From UBA5177 sp002413265 (GTDB taxonomy: Bacteria > Chloroflexota > UBA5177): DNA of 64,000 nt. The stretch is taken from positions 8,236 to 72,235 of the forward strand of contig DAIORV010000005.1 in assembly GCA_036752825.1 (NCBI GenBank), written 5' to 3'. The number at the start of each line of letters is the position of its first letter. The stretch's first letter is position 1. Below the pieces are notes generated by a model. That model saw only the letters and a list, made by a program, of their open reading frames with translations, searched no databases and had not been told where the DNA came from. Below, in pieces: positions 49,656 through 57,648 of this stretch. The translations under genes were made by a program, and so were the position numbers.

Positions 49656-50825
49656 TTACGGCTCGAGGAAGTCTCTGAGCTTTCGACTTCTCGACGGATG
49701 ACGCAGTTTTCGCAGTGCCTTGGCCTCTATCTGCCGAATTCGCTCGCGCGTGACGTTGAACTCTTTGCCCACTTCTTCTAGCGTTCGACTTCTGCCATCT
49801 ACCAGCCCGAATCGGAGCCGCAACACTTCTCGCTCGCGCTCGGTGAGTTGACTCAGCACCTCTCCGAGGGACTCTCGTAGCAGCTGATATGACGCGGCGT
49901 CGGACGGAGCCTCGCCACTCTCATCCGGAAGGAAGTCCCCGAGATTACTGTCTTCTTCCTCACCGATCGGCGTCTCGAGCGAAACCGGAGTTCGATTCAC
50001 ATTCAGGATTTCTCGAACCTTCTCAGGTGACAGGTCCAGCTCGCGCCCAATCTCGTCGGGCGTTGGTTCTCGGCCGATCTCCTGCATGAGGCGTCGCGAG
50101 ACTCTAACAACCTTGTTGATCGTTTCAACCATGTGAACCGGTATGCGGATAGTGCGTGCTTGATCGGCTATGGCGCGTGTTATCGCCTGACGGATCCACC
50201 AAGTCGCGTAGGTTGAGAACTTGTATCCCTTAGTGTGGTCGAATTTTGCCACCGCACGAATGAGCCCGATATTGCCCTCCTGAACCAGGTCCAGCAGATT
50301 CATACCGCGCCCGATATACTTTTTGGCGACGCTCACGACCAGTCGCAGATTAGCCTCTGTCAGCTTTCTGCGCGCTTCCATGCCCCACTCAATTGTCGCC
50401 TGCTCGAATGGCTCGCCGCTGTTCCGTTTCGCCATTTCGCCGTCGCCGTAACGCATGGCTTTAGCAAGATCGACCTCTTCCGTGCCCCGCAGCAGACGTA
50501 CCCGACCTATCTCACGCAGGTACATCCGTACTGGATCGTCTGTGGGGGCGCCCTCAGAGTCGAGGACTTTCTCGAGCTCCTCGGGTGGGACCACCTCCTC
50601 AGCCACCTCGGCCTCGAGCTGTATATCGACCTCGCTCGGTTCCGGGACTTCGGCTTCTTCGGCCTCTGCCTCGACGGGCAGCTCGGCGTCCGGGCTAGTC
50701 AGTGTTCCGACGGATCCAACCTCCAGGCGCGCGCTCCACGCACCGTCCTCGTCCGGACGGCCTCCATCGGACTCATCGCTCAACACGGCCTCTTCCCCGG
50801 ACGGCGTCCCCCGTCCGATGGGCAC
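49656..50825 (-). CDS. rpoD: Primary sigma factor RpoD/SigA
   Basis: 389 residues. Regions 1.2 (DDPVRMYLREIGRVRLL), 2 (LRLVVSVAKKYIGRGMNLLDLVQEGNIGL, cut here as GRGMNLLDLVQEGNIGL; FDHTKGYKFSTYATWWIRQA binds the -10), 3 (PVHMVETINKVVRVSRRL) and 4 (REREVLRLRFGLVDG, EEVGKEFNVTRERIRQIEAK for the -35) are complete. Region 1.1 is replaced by about 90 acidic, low-complexity residues. GTG 50825 has no Shine-Dalgarno; GTG 50786 or TTG 50783, just after GGGGAAGAGG, are credible later starts. A TTGACA (50859-50854, minus) lies upstream. Confidence 0.94.
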   Translation of the reverse strand: MPIGRGTPSGEEAVLSDESDGGRPDEDGAWSARLEVGSVGTLTSPDAELPVEAEAEEAEVPEPSEVDIQLEAEVAEEVVPPEELEKVLDSEGAPTDDPVRMYLREIGRVRLLRGTEEVDLAKAMRYGDGEMAKRNSGEPFEQATIEWGMEARRKLTEANLRLVVSVAKKYIGRGMNLLDLVQEGNIGLIRAVAKFDHTKGYKFSTYATWWIRQAITRAIADQARTIRIPVHMVETINKVVRVSRRLMQEIGREPTPDEIGRELDLSPEKVREILNVNRTPVSLETPIGEEEDSNLGDFLPDESGEAPSDAASYQLLRESLGEVLSQLTEREREVLRLRFGLVDGRSRTLEEVGKEFNVTRERIRQIEAKALRKLRHPSRSRKLRDFLEP

Positions 50826-50900
50826 AGAATAGCACGCCCACGTAGCGGTACGCTGTCAAGCATCGGGCAAGAAAGGGCGAACTGCGGCACGTCATAGCAC

Positions 50901-52352
50901 CTAATACGAGCGTGCTACAACGCATCGGAATTTGGCCGCTTCGCCGCAGCAAATGCACGGACCAAGCGGAATTGCTTCCCCTTCTTCAAGGGGGATCGCT
51001 CGCACTGTCGCCTTCTCCGCGGCCAGCTTCTGCGTACACGGCTGTGAGTCGCACCAGTCGACCCACACGAAACCGCCTCTGTCTTCCAGCAGCCGCGCAA
51101 GGGTCTCCCAGCTATTCGCCGAGGCAGTGTGCACTTCCCGGTACCTCTTCGCCTGCTCAAATAGAGACTGCTGGACAGAGTCGAGGCATTCAAGCGCCGA
51201 GGCCCGAATCGACTCTCGATCCACCGGGCGCTTTTCCCGGGAGTCCCTCCGCACGAACACGGCCTGCGCATTCTCCACGTCACGAGGTCCAATCTCAATT
51301 CTCAGGGGCACGCCCCGCAGCTCCCAATCATTGAATTTGAACCCTGGCGTAACTTGGTCTCGCCAATCGACGTGCACACGAATATCGGCTTCGAGCAGAT
51401 CGTGTTGAACCTCCGCTACATAGGGCTCTATCTTGTCCCGATCCTCTTCTTTTCGCCAGATGGGAATAATCACGACCTGAGTCGGAGCAATGCGGGGAGG
51501 CAGCCTCAAGCCCTTGTCATCCCCGTGGACCATGACGATTGCACCCACCAGGCGAGTCGTCACAGCCCAGCTGGTCGACCATGGAAACTCGCGACTGCCA
51601 TCTCTATCTAGAAAGGTCACGTCGAAGGCCTTCGAGAAGTTCTGGCCGAGGTTGTGGCTGGTTCCCATCTGGAGCGCTTTCGCGTCTCCCATGAGGGCCT
51701 CCATGGTGTAGGTATAGAGAGCTCCGGCAAACTTCTCGCTTTCTGTTTTCCTGCCCTGGAGCACAGGGATCGCCAGCTCTTCCTCAATGAACCTGACGTA
51801 AAGATCGAGGATCAGACGCGCCTCTGTGTCAGCCTCCTCAAAAGTCTCGTGAGCAGTGTGGCCCTCCTGCCATAAAAACTCGGCGGTTCGAAGAAAGGGC
51901 CGAGTTCGAATTTCCCAACGGACTACATTTGCCCATTGATTGAGCAGGACCGGTAGGTCCCGATACGACTCGATCCACTTCGAAAGCATGTCATAGATGA
52001 TCGTTTCCGAGGTTGGTCGTACCACCAGAGGCTCGGTCAGCTCCTCGCCGCCGCCATGTGTGACCACGGCTAGCTGCGGAGCAAACCCTTCGACGTGTTC
52101 CGCCTCCTTGTGTATGAAGCTGAGCGGTATGAAGAGAGGGAAATACGCGTTCTGATGGCCGGTGGCTTTGAGCTCCTTGTCCACGTGGGCCTGGATGCGC
52201 TCCCATATTGCATAGCCGTAAGGGCGTATGACCATTGAGCCTCGAACAGCCGTGTAGTCGGCCAGCTGGGACTTGAGCACGGTATCGATATACCAGGCGC
52301 TAAAGTCGTCCTCTCGCCGCTCTCCGGTGGCGTCCGTCGTCTGGGTCGCCAT
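50901..52352 (-). CDS. proS: Proline-tRNA ligase, archaeal/eukaryotic type
   Basis: 483 residues. Class II synthetase of the short type without the INS editing insertion of bacterial ProS. Core motifs GSMVIRPYGYAIWERIQ, VVRPTSETIIYDMLSKWI, NQWANVVRWEIRTRPFLRT, FLWQEGHTAHETFEEA and MGTSHNLGQNFSKAF; the anticodon-binding domain then begins APTQVVIIPI. The C-terminal zinc-type domain has CDSQPC and CICCG. The chain ends in Tyr, as in this subclass. Fifteen bases upstream on the minus strand is the secreted SH3/TIM-barrel gene. Confidence 0.94.
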   Translation of the reverse strand: MATQTTDATGERREDDFSAWYIDTVLKSQLADYTAVRGSMVIRPYGYAIWERIQAHVDKELKATGHQNAYFPLFIPLSFIHKEAEHVEGFAPQLAVVTHGGGEELTEPLVVRPTSETIIYDMLSKWIESYRDLPVLLNQWANVVRWEIRTRPFLRTAEFLWQEGHTAHETFEEADTEARLILDLYVRFIEEELAIPVLQGRKTESEKFAGALYTYTMEALMGDAKALQMGTSHNLGQNFSKAFDVTFLDRDGSREFPWSTSWAVTTRLVGAIVMVHGDDKGLRLPPRIAPTQVVIIPIWRKEEDRDKIEPYVAEVQHDLLEADIRVHVDWRDQVTPGFKFNDWELRGVPLRIEIGPRDVENAQAVFVRRDSREKRPVDRESIRASALECLDSVQQSLFEQAKRYREVHTASANSWETLARLLEDRGGFVWVDWCDSQPCTQKLAAEKATVRAIPLEEGEAIPLGPCICCGEAAKFRCVVARSY

Positions 52353-52367
52353 TGTGTTCAGCCCTTC

Positions 52368-53738
52368 TCAGTACCGAAATGCACGGATTGCTCTCCACTC
52401 GGCGTCGGTTGCAGTCATCCATTGGAAGAACGAGACGCCGATCGCGCCACTCAGCTTGCTTCCCCGCAGAAATCCTTTGATCTCTTCCGCTGAGGGAGCA
52501 TTCGGGCCCATTTCTTCGTGGCCGAAGTTATCGAATGCCTGTCCAATGGGCTCGATCTTTGCGCCCGGTGCCGCTCGTCTAATCGCGAGAATCGAGTCCT
52601 CCGCGTACCGCTGTGAATAATCGGCCCCGTATCCCATTCCCCCGTAATTGAGCCCGCGGCTTGTAGCCGTCTGATGCCAATAGTCCATTGGGGCCACAAC
52701 ATTGTAGGACCGAGCCACGGCCCCGAACGGATACGAGGCTAGTGACTGAGCTGGATAGGTCACTCCAACAAGCAGATAGTGCTGGCCCAGATAGGCGCGT
52801 ATCAGTTGCGAGTAGGCAGAGATCGCAGGGCCGGCCATGTTTCTTTCGAGATCGGCTGCGATGCCGTCAAATTGCTCTCCAGTCTTTGATCGGTACGCGG
52901 CGACCTCTCGCGTCAGTGCAACGTCCGACGCAATGTCATAGAGGTAGGGGTAGACCCACGCCAGAACGATGAGTCCGTGCCGGTGAGCCTCCTCGAGGAG
53001 CGGGCCTACCGACTGCTTCCCATGGAAACCTAGCGGCGAAATCGCGCTCTCGAGGTAGAGATGGCGGATGCCGGAGTCGAGAGCGGCTTGCACGATTGCC
53101 TTCGGATTGCTATCGGCTATTGGGCCCAACGTGATCCACATTCCCTTGCCGGCCGCTCCCTGCCAGAGGAGCCGTCCTCCCACCGTCGTGCGGGTTGGGT
53201 CCGGTCCGGCAAAGACCACAGAGTCCGCTCTGACCCATCCGCCGCGCATCCCGTACCAGATGCTTCCCGTCGCATCTTGCCTCCAGGCCGTCACCGCGAC
53301 CGAACCCGCGGGAAGGACCGACAAGCGGTGCCCTCCGGGGCCTGAAAACAGTGGCGTCGGCGATGTCAACACGGCCGCTTGGTCCAGAGCAAGAGCGCCG
53401 TGGACCTGGACGTGGTAGTGAACTTCAGGAGCGCGATAGGTTGAAACCGTCTTCCATGGCTTTCGGAATACGACTTCGCGAGCTGGAAGCCAGCCCTTCA
53501 CGCTCGCCCAGATGCGAACGTGTCTCCACTGCTGGGTCGTTTTCAGCAGTTCCACCTGTGTCTGTTCCACCAGCACGGCCACTACCGAAGCATGAGTGGA
53601 AGGTCCAGAGCGCAGAGAGACGCCGTCGTGCAGGACTAGACCGAGACGAGCCCCTTTTGAAGCGCTTCCGGCCGAGACCGAGTTTGGAAACAGCACCGCC
53701 GCCACGAGGGCGGCGGCAATAAGACGACGTAGACGCAT
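52368..53738 (-). CDS. Secreted SH3-domain protein with TIM-barrel glycoside-hydrolase-like domain
   Basis: 456 residues with signal peptide (LIAAALVAAVLFPNSVSAGS). Two bacterial SH3-like modules (about 30-90: GVSLRSGPSTHASVVAVL; and about 115-175: TPLFSGPGGHRLSVLPAGSV) should bind cell wall. The C-terminal 270 residues look like a TIM barrel related to putative glycoside hydrolases (GMWITLGPIAD, IRHLYLESAI, HGLIVLAWVYPYLYD, FDGIAADLERN, VVAPMDYWH). The Asp/Glu in IAADLERN is a candidate acid. A role in wall or exopolysaccharide turnover is inferred. Same strand as the small membrane gene 53739-53954, which ends one base upstream. Confidence 0.7.
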   Translation of the reverse strand: MRLRRLIAAALVAAVLFPNSVSAGSASKGARLGLVLHDGVSLRSGPSTHASVVAVLVEQTQVELLKTTQQWRHVRIWASVKGWLPAREVVFRKPWKTVSTYRAPEVHYHVQVHGALALDQAAVLTSPTPLFSGPGGHRLSVLPAGSVAVTAWRQDATGSIWYGMRGGWVRADSVVFAGPDPTRTTVGGRLLWQGAAGKGMWITLGPIADSNPKAIVQAALDSGIRHLYLESAISPLGFHGKQSVGPLLEEAHRHGLIVLAWVYPYLYDIASDVALTREVAAYRSKTGEQFDGIAADLERNMAGPAISAYSQLIRAYLGQHYLLVGVTYPAQSLASYPFGAVARSYNVVAPMDYWHQTATSRGLNYGGMGYGADYSQRYAEDSILAIRRAAPGAKIEPIGQAFDNFGHEEMGPNAPSAEEIKGFLRGSKLSGAIGVSFFQWMTATDAEWRAIRAFRY

Positions 53739-53954
53739 TTAGGACTCTAGGTGGCCCCGTTCGCGTAGATATCGATAGAACTTAAGTCTCGCGATTTCCG
53801 GCTTACTCAACCGCCGTTGAATAATCTGCTGGATCGCGAGGCCGGCTCCAATAGCTGCAAGCGCCGCCAAAAGAACGGCGACCCCGAGGCCGCCTCCTGG
53901 CCTGCCGCCTGCCGGGGGAGTTTCGGGTCCCGACCAGGGCGTTTCATGGGCCAT
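53739..53954 (-). CDS. Small single-pass membrane protein, 71 aa
   Basis: ATG 53954 with GGAGG six bases upstream on the minus strand; a longer frame exists but has no such site and runs antisense to the next gene. A proline/glycine-rich cytosolic or exported N-terminus (TPPAGGRPGGG) leads to one helix (LGVAVLLAALAAIGAGLAI) and a basic tail (RRLSKPEIARLKFYRYLRER). No recognised family. Adjacent to the secreted SH3/TIM-barrel gene, probably co-transcribed. Confidence 0.6.
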   Translation of the reverse strand: MAHETPWSGPETPPAGGRPGGGLGVAVLLAALAAIGAGLAIQQIIQRRLSKPEIARLKFYRYLRERGHLES

Positions 53955-54038
53955 AGCTGCCTCCAGAACTCCGGAAAATCGGCACAGTATACCACCCCCT
54001 AGAATGTGAGCGCCGAGCCGCCGGGAAGGGGATCGACT

Positions 54039-56096
54039 GTGCCCAATCGACTCGAAAACGAGAAGAGCCCGTATCTGCTCCAGCATGCCGGAAACCCTGT
54101 CGACTGGTATCCCTGGGGCATGGAAGCTCTCGAGCATGCCAGAAATCAGCATCTGCCGGTGCTCGTGAGCATTGGCTATTCGGCCTGTCACTGGTGCCAC
54201 GTCATGGCCCATGAGTCATTCGAAGATGCGGACGTCGCGCGTTTCATGAACCAGCATTTCGTGAATATCAAGGTCGATCGAGAGGAACGCCCGGATGTGG
54301 ACTCCATTTACATGTCCGCCGTTCAAGCGCTGTCCGGACAGGGCGGTTGGCCCCTCAACGTCTTCCTCACGTCAGCCGGCAAGCCATTCTTTGGCGGCAC
54401 GTACTTCCCGCCCGAGCCACGACATGGGCTCCCCAGCTGGACTCAGGTGCTGGAGGGCGTGTCGGCTGTCTTTCAGGAAAGTCCAGACGATGTCGAGCAC
54501 AACGCCGAGGTACTGACGAACGCCGTTCGTCAGTCCCAGGGTTCCAACGTCGCTTTTGGAGATCTGGAAGAGAAGCACTTGCTGGGCGCTGTCGACACCG
54601 CGATTGGCCAGGGTGACTGGCAGCATGGCGGGTTTGGTGGAGCTCCGAAATTTCCGCAGCCCCTTGCCATCGAGTTTCTCCTACAGGCACACCACAGATT
54701 CGGCCGCCAGGACTCTCTCGACCTTGCACTGCTCACGCTTGCCCGTATGAGTGAAGGTGGGATTTACGACCATCTCGGAGGTGGCTTTCACAGGTATGCA
54801 GTGGATTCCGTGTGGTTGGTTCCGCACTTCGAGAAGATGTTGTACGATAACGCCCTTCTCGCACGCGTCTACCTCTACGCTTTCCAGATAACAGGCAACC
54901 CGCGACTCAGGCGAGTAGTAGAGGAGACTCTCGACTATCTGCTTCGAGACCTCAGAGCGTCCGAAGGTTCTTTCTACTGCTCGGAGGACGCCGACAGTGA
55001 GGGAAAAGAAGGCGTCTACTACGTCTGGAACCCGCAATCCGTCGCTCAGGCAGTCGGCCCGGAGCTCGCCGCTCTGGCCCGCGCGCGGTATGGAGTCACC
55101 GAGGGGGGCAACTTCGAGGGAAAGACGGTACTTACTGTTCGGTCCGGTGCCGAGGAGCTTGCAGAGGCATTCGGCCTCGACGTGGCCGACGCAGAAGCGT
55201 CGCTGCGCGACATCGACGTGCGGATGCTGGCCGCACGTCGATGTCGTGTTCGGCCGCAAACCGATTCGAAGACGCTCGTATCGTGGAATGCACTGGCAAT
55301 ACGGGCACTCGCGGAAGCGGGTAGCGTTCTCAAACGCCAGGACTACATCGATGCTGCGCTCACTGCGACGGAGTTCATTTTCAGAGAAATGCGGCCGGCC
55401 GGGAAGCTTGTTCGGAGCTTCAGGAGCGGGCCCGGCTCAGTTCCCGCCTTTCTCGACGACTACGCGTTCCTGGCCGAGGCGCTGATCGCGCTCTCACAAG
55501 CCGCCGCCGATCCGGCCCATCTTCGTACAGCTCGTGAGATTTCGCAGGAGATGATAGAGCGCTTCTGGGATGAGGACGCCGGCTCATTCTTCGACACCCC
55601 ACGAGACGGCGAGAGCCTGGTAGTCCGCCCTCGAAGTCTCTTCGACAATCCCATCCCGTCAGGCAATGCGTCGGCGGCGCGCGTTCTGCTGCTCCTTGAA
55701 GCCCTCACGGGAGAAGCAGAGCCTCGAAGGAAGGCGCTTTCAGTTCTCCGGGCGGCGGGCTCTCTAGTCGAGAAAGCGCCGCTGGGAGTTCCTTACCTGC
55801 TCTGCGCAGCGGATCTCGCCCTTGCTACTCCCATACAGATAGCTGTCACGGATGTCGGCAATCGGGATGAGCTGGACGGGATGCTTGACGAAGTGTTCAA
55901 ACGATATCGCCCAAATGCCGTTCTCTCGGTCGGCGCCTCGGAAGCGTCTCCACTGTTGGTCGGGCGCCAGCCGATCGAAGGGAAGACGACGGCTTACGTC
56001 TGCGAACACTTCTCCTGCCAATTTCCTGTTACTGAGCCGGCGGCCCTCGCAAGACAGCTCGACGGTATCCGACCTAATGGATCGAGATCGAGTTGA
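54039..56096 (+). CDS. YyaL/DUF255 thioredoxin-domain protein
   Basis: 685 residues from GTG 54039, preceded by AAGGGGAT; upstream GTG 54006 adds an unconserved leader. The start PNRLENEKSPYLLQH and NPVDWYPWG are classic. The thioredoxin-like domain (1-170) has SIGYSACHWCHVMAHESFED (CxxC), DREERPDVDSIYM and GQGGWPLNVFLT. An (alpha/alpha)6-type barrel resembling glycan epimerases covers the rest (GGIYDHLGGGFHRYAVD, PHFEKMLYDNALLARVY). Molecular function unproved in the family; human SSP411 is a homologue. Its 3' end overlaps the convergent PPIase gene by 23 bp. Confidence 0.9.
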   Translation: MPNRLENEKSPYLLQHAGNPVDWYPWGMEALEHARNQHLPVLVSIGYSACHWCHVMAHESFEDADVARFMNQHFVNIKVDREERPDVDSIYMSAVQALSGQGGWPLNVFLTSAGKPFFGGTYFPPEPRHGLPSWTQVLEGVSAVFQESPDDVEHNAEVLTNAVRQSQGSNVAFGDLEEKHLLGAVDTAIGQGDWQHGGFGGAPKFPQPLAIEFLLQAHHRFGRQDSLDLALLTLARMSEGGIYDHLGGGFHRYAVDSVWLVPHFEKMLYDNALLARVYLYAFQITGNPRLRRVVEETLDYLLRDLRASEGSFYCSEDADSEGKEGVYYVWNPQSVAQAVGPELAALARARYGVTEGGNFEGKTVLTVRSGAEELAEAFGLDVADAEASLRDIDVRMLAARRCRVRPQTDSKTLVSWNALAIRALAEAGSVLKRQDYIDAALTATEFIFREMRPAGKLVRSFRSGPGSVPAFLDDYAFLAEALIALSQAAADPAHLRTAREISQEMIERFWDEDAGSFFDTPRDGESLVVRPRSLFDNPIPSGNASAARVLLLLEALTGEAEPRRKALSVLRAAGSLVEKAPLGVPYLLCAADLALATPIQIAVTDVGNRDELDGMLDEVFKRYRPNAVLSVGASEASPLLVGRQPIEGKTTAYVCEHFSCQFPVTEPAALARQLDGIRPNGSRSS

Positions 56097-56688
56097 TGAA
56101 TACGTCCTCCAGCGGGTCGGAGAGTTCGTTACTACCTGGATTCACTCCCACAGGAGTGGAGGCGATCTTTTCAGCCACATTCATGCCCGACGTCACCTTT
56201 CCGATGATTGTGAAGTTCGGCGCCAGAAGCGTGCCGGCGTGCCCCACTATGACGAAGAACTGAGATCCGTTCGAATTCGGTTGACTGGTGCGGGCCATAG
56301 TGACGTCACCGACCGCGTACGGCCGGGCCGGCTTCTCGACTCTGAAGGTATATCCGGGGCCACCGAAACCCGTCCCGGTTGGATCGCCGGACTGGATGTA
56401 TCGTCCCTTGATGATGCGATGAAATATGTTCCGGTCGTAGAAGTGGTGCCGCGCGAGAAAGATGAAGTTGTTCACGGCGAGCGGAGCCAGTCGCGGTGCC
56501 AGTTGGATGACCATTGTTCCGTCGCTCGTTCTCACTGTCGCCGTGTACAAACCCCTCGTGTTGATCGACATCCGCGGAGGCGCCGAATAGAGATGCGGTG
56601 AGTGAGTCGGCGTCGGCCCCGGGGACTGCGCTGCGGAGCCGCACCCAGCAACCAGCAGGATGACCGGCGTCAAAACAAGTAGTCGCAA
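56074..56688 (-). CDS. Cyclophilin-type peptidyl-prolyl isomerase lipoprotein
   Basis: 204 residues. A lipobox (ILLVAGCGS) at the N-terminus predicts lipid anchoring outside the membrane, followed by a Pro/Ser linker. The cyclophilin domain (about 45-204) has NNFIFLARHHFYDRNIFHRI, QSGDPTGTGFGGPGY, MARTSQPNSNGSQFFV and the drug-pocket tail region. Gln-Phe-Phe and the catalytic Arg in FHRI are retained. It would fold exported proteins, alongside SecDF. Confidence 0.92.
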   Translation of the reverse strand: MRLLVLTPVILLVAGCGSAAQSPGPTPTHSPHLYSAPPRMSINTRGLYTATVRTSDGTMVIQLAPRLAPLAVNNFIFLARHHFYDRNIFHRIIKGRYIQSGDPTGTGFGGPGYTFRVEKPARPYAVGDVTMARTSQPNSNGSQFFVIVGHAGTLLAPNFTIIGKVTSGMNVAEKIASTPVGVNPGSNELSDPLEDVFINSISIH

Positions 56689-56815
56689 GCTTCCTAATCA
56701 CTCCACAAAGTCGCTCTGCGGACGGCCCGAACGCCGTCACAACGATGTGCTGTACGGCTTTGGAGTTTATCAGGAGTGTCCCGGCAGCCGTGCTTAAGAT
56801 GAAGAGCGAGATCGA

Positions 56816-57592
56816 GTGGGCGAGAAGGCAGGGCGCGTGCGCGACATATCCAAAATCGTTGAAGACGTTGAAGAACAGCTCCCTGCATTCGCGCGAGACG
56901 TCATTCGGACGCATCTGGATACGGCTGAGACCTACAACCGCACCTTCCTCGATCATCCGGACCAACGTGATCAGCACCAGATGCAGTGGCACCAATGGGG
57001 GATACTCACCCACACCAGAGTATTCCTGCACCTCTACGAGTCAATAGTCCCCGATCGATTGAAGGGCTGGGATTTGTGGGAGCAGACCCGTGCTTGGCTG
57101 GCTCAAACCATAGATGACGTCGAACGCTGGGACCTTCTCAAGATCGCGATCCTGCTGCACGACATCGGTAAATTCGGCTCGCGAACTGTCGGGAGCGGAG
57201 GCTTCCACTTTGCCGGGCACGAGAAGCTGTCCGGGGAGATAATCCGCAACGAGTTGCATCTGGAAAGATTCGGCCTGTCTCCGGACCAGGTGGCATATGT
57301 GGCGCTCGCAGCACAGGATCATTTCGTTCTGGCATTGGCACGAAAGAAGGCTCGCCAGCTCGGCAGCTTCACGCTGGATTTTCCCCGATCGAAAGAATTT
57401 CGAGAGTTCGCGCTCAACACGCAAGCCTCGCATCCCGAAGACTACGTTGAGATCGGGGTATTGTTCCTCGGAGACTCCATGGCCAAGGCGGATCCACATG
57501 AAGGGCCGGAGAAGGCAGTGGCTCAGAATCCGATCAATGAGGCTGTAGCTCGTGCCCATCTCGAGATAGTGCTGAAGGACAGCCCCGTATAA
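56816..57592 (+). CDS. HD-domain phosphohydrolase
   Basis: 258 residues from GTG 56816 (GTG 56837 after AAGGCAGGG is an alternative). HD motif set: a His in THTRVFLHLY, the ILLHDIGKFGS core, FAGHEKLSGEII and a late Asp in FLGDSMAKADPHEG. HD hydrolases act on nucleotides or cyclic nucleotides; substrate unknown here. A TATAAT hexamer overlapping its stop may start the downstream glycan cluster. Confidence 0.82.
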   Translation: MGEKAGRVRDISKIVEDVEEQLPAFARDVIRTHLDTAETYNRTFLDHPDQRDQHQMQWHQWGILTHTRVFLHLYESIVPDRLKGWDLWEQTRAWLAQTIDDVERWDLLKIAILLHDIGKFGSRTVGSGGFHFAGHEKLSGEIIRNELHLERFGLSPDQVAYVALAAQDHFVLALARKKARQLGSFTLDFPRSKEFREFALNTQASHPEDYVEIGVLFLGDSMAKADPHEGPEKAVAQNPINEAVARAHLEIVLKDSPV

Positions 57593-57593
57593 T
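57588..57593 (+). promoter_or_regulatory. Consensus -10 hexamer before the glycan cluster
   Basis: TATAAT overlapping the HD-gene stop codon, 55 bp before the next ATG. The -35 position (GATAGT) is poor. Confidence 0.4.
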
Positions 57594-57648
57594 CATGCGT
57601 GTCAACCCTACGAATCAGGGAACGTCAATTCTTTAGCTCGAAGAGCGC

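Noticed and set aside
50826..50859. Promoter TTGACA ... TATTCT upstream of the sigma factor gene
   Set aside because: The hexamers are good but the spacer is 22 bp, outside the usual 16-19 range; the TTGACA may pair with a poorer -10.
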